64,000 nt of DNA from Amyelois transitella (Eukaryota; Arthropoda; Insecta; Lepidoptera; Pyralidae): assembly GCF_032362555.1 (NCBI RefSeq), contig NC_083508.1, forward strand, positions 3,687,001 through 3,751,000, read 5' to 3'. The translations under genes were made by a program, and so were the position numbers. Of this stretch, positions 13,036 to 24,700 are shown one piece after another (the stretch's first letter is position 1; every line of letters starts with the position of its first letter). The notes beneath the pieces were generated by a model. That model was not told the origin of the DNA, searched no databases, and saw only the letters and a program-made list of their open reading frames with translations.

Positions 13036-13417
13036 TTATTCCATTCCGATCAAGGAACGGTTCAACTTATTGTTCCGACTTAAGAAGCGAAATAAATTTA
13101 GAATACCAAATCTTTGATTTGATATCAAAAGTAGAAATAGGTACATTATATCGATAATAAAGAAGGAAAATGTCTAGTCATTTCCTTTTATTGATAGATG
13201 CATCCAAAATGTGGAAAATACAAAGTTCCGTATTCACGTTCCGCTTTATTCATCTCGTGAAAGGTCTTTTAAAATGAATGTGTTCACTTTTTCTAATTGT
13301 AAGATATCTCAAAAGGTTTTTCCTTTTTGGAGACCCCATGAATCTTTAAGAGTGTAATCAAAATTGATCTTTAATAATAACAGGATCACTCATACATACT
13401 ATGTCGTTAATAATAAT

Positions 13418-13600
13418 ACATACATACATACATACATATTGTCACGTTTATATCCCTCGCGGGGTAGACAGAGCCAACAGTCTTGAAAAGACTGAATGGC
13501 CACGTTCAGCTATTTGGCTTTATGATAGAATTGAGATTCAAATAGTGACAGGTTGCTAGCCCATCGCCTAAAAAAAAGAATCCCAATTTTGTAAGCCTAT
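13418..13600 (-). mobile_element. Family A SINE-like element, minus orientation
   Basis: It starts with (TACA)n, the complement of the family tail. It continues 'ggggtagacagagccaaca', 'aggttgctagcccatcgcc' and the AAGAATCCC block, and is truncated before the head. Confidence 0.85.
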
Positions 13601-13655
13601 TATTTTGTATAGCCTAATTTGTTAATAATAATTTGTTACTAATAGTAGAAAATAC

Positions 13656-13892
13656 TATGCAGTGTGGTTTCCAGCACTTTAGAATAGGATCACTCCATAT
13701 CTTTCCTATGAATGTCGTTAAACGCGACTAAAGAATAGGCTTATAAATTTGAGATTATTTTTGTAGGCATGCAACTCGTCATTACTTGAATCTCGATTAC
13801 ATCATTGAGCTGAACTTAGCCTTTGAGCCTTTACAAGACTATTGGTTGTGTCTACTCCGCAAGGGATAGACTCGTGATTTTATGAATGTATG
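13656..13892 (+). mobile_element. Family A SINE-like element, plus orientation
   Basis: A nearly full-length diverged copy runs from 'gtgtggtttccagcactt' to 'ctactccgcaagggata' and a short ATGT tail. It lies 55 bp after an oppositely oriented copy, forming an inverted pair. Confidence 0.8.
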
Positions 13893-14512
13893 TTACTAAT
13901 TCACAAAAAAAGTTAAAAACTATTCACTAGTAGGTATAGGTATATATACGAGTATTTTATTGCACTATAAAATATAAAACACGTAGACTTTATAAAATTA
14001 ATGTCATTCTATGCCAGTCAATCCTTCAAAATAAAAACCAAAACTGAAATGCACATATGTACTATCACGATTAACGACCATATTGTAAAATGAGTTTAGT
14101 TTACTACAAAAACACTGATGTGAACGTGTTTAAAATTAGATCTAATACATTTTCTTAAGGAGATCGCTGGGGGATCAATTTATTGCCAATATCAGAACTT
14201 TTTTAGAAAGCAACCTTGAAAACCTCTTAACTTCGGACGAATTTCGGAAGCGGGCCGTCGGTCCGTCCCCGGCATAATCGAATTGAAGTGTTTTTTTAAA
14301 TTTCCCTTAGGATAAGGAAGTGCTCCCTTGATTTGATTCAACCCGGGACTTCACCGTCTTTCTGTGGGTTTTAGATTTTCTAATATAGAGAAAGAAGGGG
14401 ATTTTTTTGAAATCTGTATTTATAAACGTTGTTTTTTAATCTACGCAGAAATTCTCGTAGACCGGAAATTACTGTGTCGGTTGACGAAAAAAAAATTTCG
14501 CCGTTATATTTT

Positions 14513-14690
14513 TCATTCATTCATATAATCACGTTTATATTCCTTGCAGAATAGACTGAGCCAGCAGTCTATCGAAAGGCTGATAGGCTTAGTGATAGAA
14601 TTAAGATTAAAATAGTGACAGGTTACTAGCCTATTCCTTAGTCGCTTTTTACGATATCCATGGGAGAGAGGAGTATTTTTTAGAAATATT
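14513..14690 (-). mobile_element. Family A SINE-like element, minus orientation
   Basis: It begins with CATTCATTCAT, then 'agaatagactgagccagca', 'agtgacaggttactagcc', 'cttagtcgctttttacga' and 'tccatgggagagagga'. The head is missing. Confidence 0.75.
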
Positions 14691-15069
14691 TAAATTCCTG
14701 GTAATTAAACTCCATTGTACAGAAAGTTTTGATTCTAAAGTTCATGTAAGTATGGCTACATTAAAAAAATAAACTTTCTAGCTGCTGATATACTTGACCT
14801 GAATCATAAGTTTTATTAATCATATATCAACAGAATCATAAAAATAACACAATCTAATAATACGCCACACAAACGACTATTAGTAATGGTCTATCAAGTT
14901 TCTCATTAAAACTACTCGTAACATTCAACAGCTTATCAAAATTCATGAACCTTACATCGCGGTAATAGTTTGTAAATTGCAACGCCTTTGACTTGCTGTT
15001 ATTATCGTCCACTTTTTAGGCTTAGATAGGTACTGAAATAAATGTTAACAATCTTGATATACCTTTAAC

Positions 15070-15190
15070 TAATCCAATGCCGGTTGGGTTCCCCTGCAAA
15101 GGTTGCGGGGTCAGATAGGAAGCCCTTTGTATAAAAATCTGATTCAACCAATCTAAAATCATGGTCAAAAGAGCACCCCGTGCTCCTGTC
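15070..15190 (-). mobile_element. Family B repeat fragment, minus orientation
   Basis: It contains 'ccaatgccggttgggttcc', 'gtataaaaatctgattcaac' and 'gagcaccccgtgctcctg', aligning with the family B copy at 9285-9510. It lies about 150 bp upstream of the 15345 non-coding exon. Confidence 0.55.
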
Positions 15191-15344
15191 TAACATCAGG
15201 GAAAGTAAAATCTTAATACGCCTTTGTGTTGAATCTTAACCCCAACCGAACTTTATTTTACAACAAAAACATGCACCTATCAAGCTTCAATAACTTCACT
15301 TTAACATATCATACAGAAGTTTTACATGCAACATTTCTTTGCAG

Positions 15345-15445
15345 GGCGGCTGTAGGGTGCCTGCTAACATGACCTAGTGCCCCATGACATCGCCACACCT
15401 CTTGCCACCACGCCATAACCCGACGACCTGACACGAAACACATAC
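15345..15445 (+). other. Non-coding 5' UTR exon of the LRR gene
   Basis: A 101-bp GC-rich island in AT-rich DNA is bounded by a strong acceptor (aacatttctttgcag, ending at 15344) and a consensus donor (acatac|gtgagt, at 15446). No frame continues into the LRR coding exon, so it is read as 5' UTR. It carries two short upstream ORFs: ATG ACC TAG at 15370, and a 15-codon ORF from 15385. These could lower translation of the downstream frame. It would splice to the acceptor at 18743 or to one of the three copies upstream of it. The assignment to this gene is inference from position and strand. Confidence 0.5.
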
Positions 15446-16229
15446 GTGAGTACTATTTATAGAAATACGCGAGGGGAGGGGAGAGCCAATCCAATTGAGT
15501 AATTCGAAACGTGATTCTTTTATTTTGTTTCATTGAGTTTTGATACTTTGGCATTCATATTTTTCTTTTTTTTTATGATAGGGTTAATATCTGTATAATG
15601 AGTTAATACTCGTATAATTTGAATCGACAAAACTGCGTAGTATATCTTTATGATGTGCGAGATAGAAAATATGTAAATATGTCGAAATTTTTAATTAAAG
15701 TAGCTAATTAATCGCAAAAGCTGTCATTATATTGGCGCATCCAAAATTTCATTACATTATCTCGACAAAGTCTATTACGGCACCGAAAAGGGTCTGACAA
15801 TTTATTAAAAGGGCACAAAATTAAACGCTGACTTATCAAACCTTTTTTACTTAACTTTGTTGACAATTCATAAATTCATTAAATATTAAATTCATGTTTA
15901 CACACAAAATGGCAGCTTCACGTTTTTGGAATTAATAAAGCTTATGCTCATGTTCTTGTTTATGCAAATTAATAAAAATCCGACTTGCAAGCAAAGAATA
16001 AAAAAAAAACATAGAATTAAAGATTATGTCTCGTGTTTCGATCTCTCTTAACGTAACCGATTTTTATTAATTTTTTTTATAAATGTCATCAAACATTTTT
16101 AACCGCCTTCAAAAACGAAAAAGGTTCTCAATTCTACCGTATTTTGTTTTTTGGTATTTTTTTATTATTTATTTGTAATTTTTTTATTTAATTTTTATAA
16201 ACATTTGATCACATAATTTCACAACTCTT

Positions 16230-16470
16230 TCACGCAGGGAAGAGGATGTAAAAGTAGATTGACCAATGAAATAAACAAGGAGAGTGTGGAATGTTCGAAG
16301 AGGAAAACTTAGAGGAAAGACTTAGAGGAACTTTGATCGAATCGTAAAAGAACAGGTCAAGAGTGCTTTAAACTGACAAGCTTGCATGAAGATAGTGATG
16401 AATGTGGATAAAGTACCTAAAAGAAGTTTATAAGTTTCGTTGCAAGTGGGAAGATGTAATTTCTCCCTTC
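16230..16470 (+). mobile_element. Family C: decayed 3' end of a non-LTR retrotransposon ORF
   Basis: The text 'ggtcaagagtgctttaaac', 'gcttgcatgaagatagtg' and 'atgaatgtggataaagt' parallels the better preserved copy at 37640-37828. It also includes upstream codons resembling 'RLTNEINKESVE', which I associate with the region after the reverse transcriptase domain. Stops and frameshifts make it a relic. Confidence 0.55.
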
Positions 16471-17591
16471 CTCACTAGTTCACAAAGAAAACAAAGCTAC
16501 GTTGTCATGTGAAAAATTTTGACCTGGAGCGAAGCCAAAATCTTTGTCAGGAATGCGTTGAAAAATTTATTGATCATTTAAGTTTGTAGTTTTAAAATAA
16601 ATATAAAATTTATAATATTTACGATATCAATATAGGATGTTATTAGTAATACGGGTCAGGGTTACTGATAATGAATGGCGATTAGAAAATCACAACTAAT
16701 ATTATAAATGCCAGAGTTTGTTTTAAATTTCAGGAAGATAAAAAGTTAAATTGAATACTTGCGTGATGAGAAAACAAATAACCAAACAATTTTATTTTTT
16801 GGTTTCTTATTTAAAATAAATTGAATTTGATTTACGCATTACACAGTTTGAAGGACATATTACGTTATTTTTTGTCCCGGAAAAAACACTGTTCCCGCAG
16901 GTACAGTATGCTCCAACAACACTTATATATTACGAGTATAAAATTTTATATGGTAGTATACTAATTATTACTTAATATTCAAATTTATTACATTTACATT
17001 GATACTAAAAGGCATATGTGTTTCTGTAATATTTAAACTCATAGATGTAGAAAAAAGGTAGACGTAGTGTGTCTTGATAAAAAGTGAAGCATCGTGATGG
17101 CGGAATTGTACGTTTGTGTGAGTGATAGAAAATGAGATAACCTATGACGCATCTATGACGTGATGGCGGCCGACTGTCACACTATTGGTGACAGTGTCTG
17201 CGTGAGGCGTGTAGTATATACAGTGGTCCGACATACTAATCGTGTAAATTCATTTTACCGTACAGTAAAACTCCGTCCGCCTTTGTTTCTTCGTTTATGC
17301 CTTCACCTACGAACACATACTTAAGTACACACCTACACATATGTATACAAAAGAAATTTAACAATAAAACATTATGAGAATCTGATGATGAGAATTAATT
17401 ACTTTTTAAATATGTAAGTTAAACCAATTTCAGTACATTTGCGCTATCTGCAAAACTCAATGATTTAATGTGAGATAATGGGTTTAGCATTAAGTCCGCT
17501 TTTTGTGTTATGAAGATCGGATTCAACAAGTAGTGAAGAGGTGATATAACGGAGATTTTTGTCAGAAAGAAAAAGTCTTTTAGGTTATGCG
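16471..17591. other. AT-rich intron or upstream DNA, no gene seen
   Basis: I see no supported gene or complete element here. If the 15345-15445 exon belongs to the LRR gene, this is intronic. Confidence 0.4.
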
Positions 17592-17720
17592 CTAGGAACC
17601 TGCCACTATTTGAATCTCAATTCCATACAGCTAAGAGTGCCCATTTCTGTCTGTTCGAGGTTGTTGGCTCTGTCTACCCCATTAGCGATTAATCCGTGAT
17701 TATATATGAAGCATTCAGAA
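17592..17720 (+). mobile_element. Family A SINE-like fragment, plus orientation
   Basis: It contains 'ctaggaacctgccactat', 'gaatctcaattcc' and 'ggctctgtctaccccatta', ending 'tccgtgattatatatgaa'. It is diverged and truncated at the head. Confidence 0.65.
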
Positions 17721-18162
17721 CAATAAAGATTAAAAACATGAATAAATCTTATTAAAAAGCTGTGCCATGGAATAATCGTGCTTATTTTTTTAAGCAAACT
17801 TATTAAGACAAGAAAGTGTATTAAACATAATTCAACTTGAAATTGTGCTGAAGAATTTTGAGCCATGAAATGAAATCTGCTAGTACTATAGCAGCGATAT
17901 TATAAATTCTGTTTAATCTAGTTTATGTCGGACTCGCTGTGATGTTGTTAACTATATATCAGTAACTTTTCCTTGGTAATTGCTTGCTTTGTCTGTTTTT
18001 TTATGTTTTTTATATTTTTACTAATAAATGTCCGTCTCCTTAATGTTATCCATGGACTTAACGTTATTTTTTAACTTACTAGGTAGATGCTCACATACTT
18101 CATCTGTTTACTTGCATATAGAATTTCACCATTTCTTTTTCTTTGTACTGACGTTTCGATTG

Positions 18163-18250
18163 AATCCTCACCTCTCTGCAGAGGAGCCTCTTTTCTGACC
18201 AAGATTCTGGATTGGATAAGTTGGTTTGTTTTTATATTCGCTTCTTATAG
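18163..18250 (+). mobile_element. Family B repeat fragment
   Basis: The sequence 'tcctcacctctctgcagagg' followed by 'attctggattggataagttg' and 'ttatattcgcttc' matches the family B core in plus orientation. It lies directly upstream of the leader-exon repeat array. Confidence 0.5.
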
Positions 18251-18390
18251 CAAAGCGAGGCCTGTCTATAAGTGATATTAAACTTTCCGTTGCATTACGA
18301 AATTCGAATCATGTTGCAATAATCCGTGGTTTTCGAGCGACTGAAATCTCCCCAAACATAAGAAGTATCCCAAGTTTATTTGAATTTTTT

Positions 18391-18735
18391 CTTGGCAGAG
18401 AAACAACAATGCTTTCAAACTTGAAGCTTCTGGCAACTTGCATGGTGCTATTAAGCACTCAATACAATAGTACTCTGCCCAAACAATGCAATAATTATTA
18501 TTATTTTCTTGGCAGAGAAACAACAATTCCATACTTGAAGCTTCTGGCAACTGGCATGGTGCTATTAAGTACTCAATACAATAGTACCTTGCCCAAACAA
18601 TGCAATGATAATTATTATTTTCTTGGCAGAGAAACAACAATTCCATACTTGAAGCTTCTAGCAACTTGCGTGGCGCTATTAAGCACTCAATACATTAGTA
18701 CCCTGCCCAAACAATGCAATGATAATTATTATTTT
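18391..18735 (+). repeat. Three tandem decayed copies of the LRR gene's leader exon
   Basis: Three direct repeats of 117, 114 and 114 bp (18391, 18508, 18622) each begin CTTGGCAG. The functional exon's own 3' splice site, at 18736, begins the same way, as a fourth unit. Copy 1 keeps an ATG (18410) and encodes a hydrophobic leader ending PKQC, parallel to the real leader ending PQQC. Copies 2 and 3 have ATT where the ATG was. All unit lengths are multiples of three, and the whole array stays open in the frame of the LRR protein. A TAA at 18745-18747 closes it, six bases before the real ATG. The copies are AT-rich, whereas the functional exon is GC-rich. Confidence 0.85.
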
Positions 18736-18753
18736 CTTGGCAGATAAACAACA

Positions 18754-21700
18754 ATGCTTCCGTGCTGGCTGCTTCTGGCGTGCGTGGTGCTGTTAGCGCG
18801 GCCGGCACACCCGCAGGGCCCGCAGCAGTGCCCCGCCCCGAACACCATAACACCATGCAGCTGTACCGTGAAGAAGAACGGCCTCGATATATTGTGCGAG
18901 TTCACTGAGCAGCAACATATACAGAAGGTGTGTATTTATATAATAGAAAGTCGCTTTAGGCCTAGGTTTAAAGGCAGAGTTCATAACTGATAGAAATGTA
19001 GGTAAATGACCCCCAGACTCTACAACATATTGCCCGAACGCATATTTGCGTGTTCCCAATTGCTCCGCCTCTATATAGTCGTATCTTTTCCCATTTTTTC
19101 CTGTCTGCAGCGTCTTCAGCTTAACTATATATATGTATACGAGTGGAAATTATGACTATGTTGAATTGATAAGAAACTTCTTTGACAAAATTTCAACTTT
19201 TAAATGCTAACTTTCTTTGGTAACATATTTAACGATTAGGTACTGTACATTTTGCAGCACAATTCCTCGAACATTCTATTTCCGTGGCAACAGATATGTA
19301 GCATTTCTGTGAAACTAAATATTTAATACAGTTCTAAGATATCTCTCTTCGGGTACTAAATATGTACAGTTTGCACAGTCTTCCAAACTAGAGACTAAAG
19401 CTGAGTTTTGCTGCGACAAGGAAAATTGCTTTGAGAAGTTGTTTCCGCTTTCTATGCAATGGCTTGAATTACCTTGTTGTAAGTAAATAGATTCTTATAA
19501 AACGCATATTCATTCATTTATTTTTGCTGTTTTTAGAGCAAGTTTTCAAAACAAAATCTTGATTAATGATAAAATCATTTTGTTATTATTTCACCTGTTT
19601 AAACTAAAATAATCATAAAAATCTTCTTATATCATAAGAAACTTCCTTTCATTTTTCACTGTCGGCTTGATTGGTAGCTCATGTCAGGTGATTGGTCATC
19701 ATCTCATACAAACCATGATTTTAATATGTTTTTCTTATGCCTTTTTCTGTTATCTCTGTGAAGAATATAGGCTCTCCTATTCACGATTAAATAGATTTCA
19801 TGATTAATGGGAAATACTTTGTTCACTAAAGAAACTAACGCTTTTGGTCATTGTTGCAGCACTGGCCAAAATCACAAGATACACATTGTCATGTGCCATG
19901 TCTTTTCCCTTAGAAAGCAGACCGAGCTAAGACACAGAATTTTAAGGCCAAGTTTTAGGTACTTTTAAGTGCTGGGCTAGCATACTGTCACTATATCTGA
20001 ATATCAAATCCATCACCATCATCTTTTGCAATGTCATTCATCCTCTGCAGGACACAACCCTCCTCCAATTCATTTACTTTTTTCGGTCTATCCAATGAAA
20101 ATTATTTAAAGCGTTGAAATGTTCATATCCTTTATCTTTTTATTATTATTTGTATCAGTGAGGACCTGAAATTGACTTTTTTCTTATACATAGTGCTATT
20201 TTTTTGAAAACGGTTATTGGTCTTTCAAATAAATAAAATAAAAATATTCTTACTTTTTATTACTTTGTTATTATAATCATAGTTTGTAAGCAGCGGATCA
20301 ATTTTATATCTGGAGGCTAACAGCTTTCTCGCGCCATTACTGTAACGTCCTTACAAAGTGCAGCTTGAAATCCCTTGTGTCTTCTCTCGCCAAGTTGTAT
20401 TTCACGTAATCCAACAGATTTCAACGAAGACAATGGCTCTTTTCAAGGAAAAGATAAAGTGCGGATTAAATGAACGTTGCAAATTGTAAAACGGCGACTC
20501 GTTAAGAGCCTTTGTTAAAGCGATTTGTGCTATTTTATTTGTACCGTAATGTACTTATACAGTAGAATTTTCGTATCGGCGTAGTGGAAACTATACATAC
20601 CATCACGCCGGTAAGCAGAGACTATGGATTTTCACTTGCTGCGATCCTTATTTTTACTTCCCCGCTTCCTCCACACTCATCGAACATTGCTGCAGAGATT
20701 TGAATGAACCTTGCCAAGAAAAGAAAATAAATGTTGAGGATGAAGAAGGCTTAAATCTGAAGGGATACTCCACCGCGATGTGAGAATATTATAATACCTA
20801 TAAGAGTTATACATGATTTGTCTTATCTCAGAGGTTTTGCCAAACATACTACTCTGTCAAGAAAGTATCGGGAATGGATTATTTATTTATGGTTCCAAAT
20901 TCAAATTTTTGTTTTTTTTGTTGTTGTTAGATTGGCACAACTGTTTTCCATTTTGGCGCGGAGTTTGAGTTGCATCTGTTGTTTACATTAAATACAGTGC
21001 TATTTTTAGTTATATCATATCTAGTGTGTATTGCTAATTTCATAATGGATAAAAACATCGAACAAAGAGTTTGTCTTAAATTTTGCATTGCCAATGGAAT
21101 ATCGTGTTCGGAGTCACTGAAAATGTTACAGAAGGCTTACGGTGAATCGACTTTATCAAAAACTCGTGCTTATGAGTGGTACAAAGCGTTCAAAAGCGGT
21201 CGAGATGTGATGGAAGATTTGCCTCGCTCTGGTAGGCCATCAACGTCTGCAACTGAAGTTAACATCGCAAAAGTAAAGGAAATAGTGACTGAAAATCCTC
21301 ATTCAACTTTGAGAGAGATAGCCACCGAACTTTCTGTATCTCACGAGTCGATCCGTACCATTTTAACTAATAATTTGGGTATGAAACATGTTGCCGCTCG
21401 GCTAGTCCCAAAAGACCTGAATTTTTTTCAAAAACTCAATCGCATGAGAGTCGCTGAGGACATGCTAGAACGAGTCAATTCCGACCCAACATTCATGAAA
21501 CGCATTGTTACTGGTGACGAGACGTGGGTTTACGAGTTTGACATGCAAACTAGTCAACAAGCTTCGGAGTGGCGCCTTCCAACTGAACCGAAACCGAAAA
21601 AACCACGTTAAAGTCGTTCAAAAGTCAAAGTCATGTTGACTGTTTTCTTTGAATATCGCGGTGTTGTGCACTCGGAATTCTTGCCGGAAGGTCAAACGGT

Positions 21701-24700
21701 AAATAAGGAATATTATTTAAGTGTTATTCGGCGTTTAAGAGAGCAAATCCGACGAAAAAGGCCAGATTTGTGGAAAGAAAATTCTTGGATTTTGCACCAT
21801 GATAATGCACCTTCGCACAAGGCCATCATTGTGAACGAATTTTTAACCAAACACTCAACAAATACCATCGAGCAACCACCATATTCACCAGATATGGCTC
21901 CAGCCGACTTTTTTCTTTTTCCTAAACTCAAATTACCACTTCGTGGCACCCGTTTTCAATCGGTAGAAGACATAAAAGAGAATTCGCGGCGAGAACTGAA
22001 CTCAATTCCGGAAACAGCGTTTAAAAAATGTTTTGATGATTGGATTATTCGTTGGCATAAGTGTATCGTTTCTAAAGGAGCATATTTTGAAGGTGATAAA
22101 ATAAATTTGGATGAATAACAAACAGTTTGTGTATTATTGATCTTTTCCTGCTACTTTCTTGACAGAGTAGTATGTCTAAAAACTTCTGAAAATTAAAGCA
22201 CAATTTAAATTAATTTCTTTTAATCAGTTTTTCATTTTATTATTAAAAAGTATCCGATTTAATTAAAACTACGCGTATTTACCATCAAATGTATATATGC
22301 ACTCGTACTTTCAACTTTCCTGATTTTAAAGGCAAACTTTGATTAAACCATGAAAGTAATAGTTTCAAACAGAAATCTTGTATGTTTGCAATCTCCCACG
22401 CGCTCTAGTTTCCTCGCTGCATTTATGTTCAAGTTAATTGTTACTTGTTACTACACTTCTTAGCTTCGATGTAGACGTCTAAAGACAGTTTCTTTGAAAC
22501 ACAAAACTGGTGAAGGAACTTTGCTCGTGCACTTTTTATGGTTTTAATTAAAATTAATTATTCAATTACAACTCTCTTGATTAGTAGAACCGTTTTACTA
22601 CTGAATCCTGGTTCATGGATACAAACCCCGATGAGTTTTAGATAGATGTAAATTATATTTTTTTTTTCAAATTTGTTTTAGAGGTTTGCTTAGTGTTTGA
22701 TACATTAACCACTTTGTAACTAATTTATTTTTCTATCGTTAAAGTAATTCAAGTCAAAACCACGGTGGAATATGCTCACGCTCAATATATTTTCCCTATA
22801 TACGTTACAACTCTTTATGAGCGTCTGTAAAAAGGAAGGTAGTAACTTTCTTCGTAGAAACACGCCACACATAATTGGAGGCAATTTGCTGTGGCTTCCA
22901 ATTATTCAGTTTCCTTCCCGCGCTCCTTATTACGGATATTCCGGCTTTGTGTCTTATATCTTTATTAATACTCTTACGTAGAATGTAAAATAATCGAAAA
23001 TCATATTTTTTTTGGCGTTTCACCCTGAAGGAGTTTCATCCCTTTGGCTAGAACCTAGAAATAGAATTATTAGACCAGTGTAACAGAAACAGTATAGTAA
23101 CAGTAGTGCAGAAGAAACCAACCTACCTAAGCTTATAATGTTTCGTCGACTTTGGTACTGAGGTTTTCTTAACAATATTTTCCCCCCTCACCTTATAAGC
23201 ACCCTTTTTTATTTAAACTCACTAACACTAAATTTGTATGGGTACCCCTCACTGATAATACCTTTAATGTGTAAGTTTGTTTCTCTGCACAGATAATTGC
23301 AACTTTTTCTGGAAATTGCCCACAGGGAGTGAAATTTTAGTTACTTACTACTAAGCTTTTTCTTTTCCGGCAGGCAATGAACACGCTTCGCTCGAAACCG
23401 ATGATCATCTTCTACCTGAAGTTGCGTCACAACAACCTCGCCAAGCTGCCTTCCTACATCTTCTTGGGCTTGGACATCCGCCACTTGACCGTGCACAACA
23501 GTAGCCTTGCCGTCATTGAGGATTCGTCTCTTAGTTCTATTGGTGAGTTTTCTTCTAGAGATCAAGTCCAGATTGTTTGGGGGCAAAGCTACTCTTAAAT
23601 TTTCGACAGCTTGAACATATGCCACTTGACCTTGCACAACAGTAGCCTTGACGTCATTGAAGTTTGTCTCTTAGTAAGTCTGTTCCATTGGTAAAATTTT
23701 CTCATGATTAAGTCCAGATTTCTGAAGAAAATTTACTTAGACGCAAAGTTGCAGGTAGAACTTATATCTTTTCATTTTATTCGCATTAGTGAAGGTTATT
23801 TTTAATGGTTCTGGGATCTTGATATTTCCTGCTTGATCCTTTTGTTCGGATGAGTGGGTGTGTTGTTAATTTTATTCTATTTTTATCATCAATACAGAAT
23901 AGAAAACAGCAACGATATATGTAAAGTGGTTTATACCTACTTAACTTTTCAAATTCTACAGGCTTATTCTGTCATAAAAAATATTTCATACTTATTTGCT
24001 CCCACAGGTAACAAATTAACGCAGTTGGACGTCTCTCAGAACAGCCTGGCTACAATACCAACATCATCATTCACGCATCTAAACCACTTGCTAATACTGA
24101 ATATGAATCATAACAAGGTAAGATCTAGTTAATTTGTTTAATTTGCATTCAGAACTTTGATAGAGTGAATAATTTATTTCGTAGCACTGCTACGAAACTC
24201 GTAGGCAGTTTGTTGTAAAGAATACCAGCATTGCAGCTACGGAGTAATTTTTTTTTGTATCAATTTTTAATTTACTCTTTAACAACAAAAAGTGTTTTCT
24301 TTTTAAAGTTTTGCATAAGTTAAATAACTTTTTAAAAAGTTTTGTCGTATTGTTGAATCGACTTGTTTATTATATATTATATAAATTATATAAGTATGCT
24401 TTAAAATTATGTGGCAATGTTTTTACAACACGGTCAACACAGTTAACAACAACTCGCTTTTAAAAAAAACATGCACTGTTAAAAGTTCCAAGTCATTAAA
24501 TACTTTATACGTAGTCACGTTTCGTTTAAGCAAAACGTTGGAAAATTCGTTACTAATTAGGACTTTTGCCAAATCATGAAAAAATTTATAATTTAATAAA
24601 GTACCGTATTTATCAAGGTTATTAAGACTTTGATGAGTCTTAAGCACTCAGGAATATTATTCACTCTGAAGTGAAAATGTAAAATAAGTGAGTTGACAAA

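Noticed and set aside
13418..13440. TACA repeats considered as a CRISPR or satellite array
   Set aside because: They are the microsatellite tail of a SINE-like element; there are no spaced repeats, and the genome is eukaryotic.
18278..18664. 128-codon minus-strand ORF with internal repeats
   Set aside because: It is the antisense shadow of the leader-exon array; its repeats are those of the plus-strand units.
20970..21044. N-terminal extension of the mariner transposase from an upstream ATG
   Set aside because: The family start at 21045 (MDKNIEQR) fits known transposases; the extra 25 residues are untranslated leader.
21713..21949. 78-codon minus-strand ORF in the mariner
   Set aside because: It is antisense to the catalytic region of the transposase.
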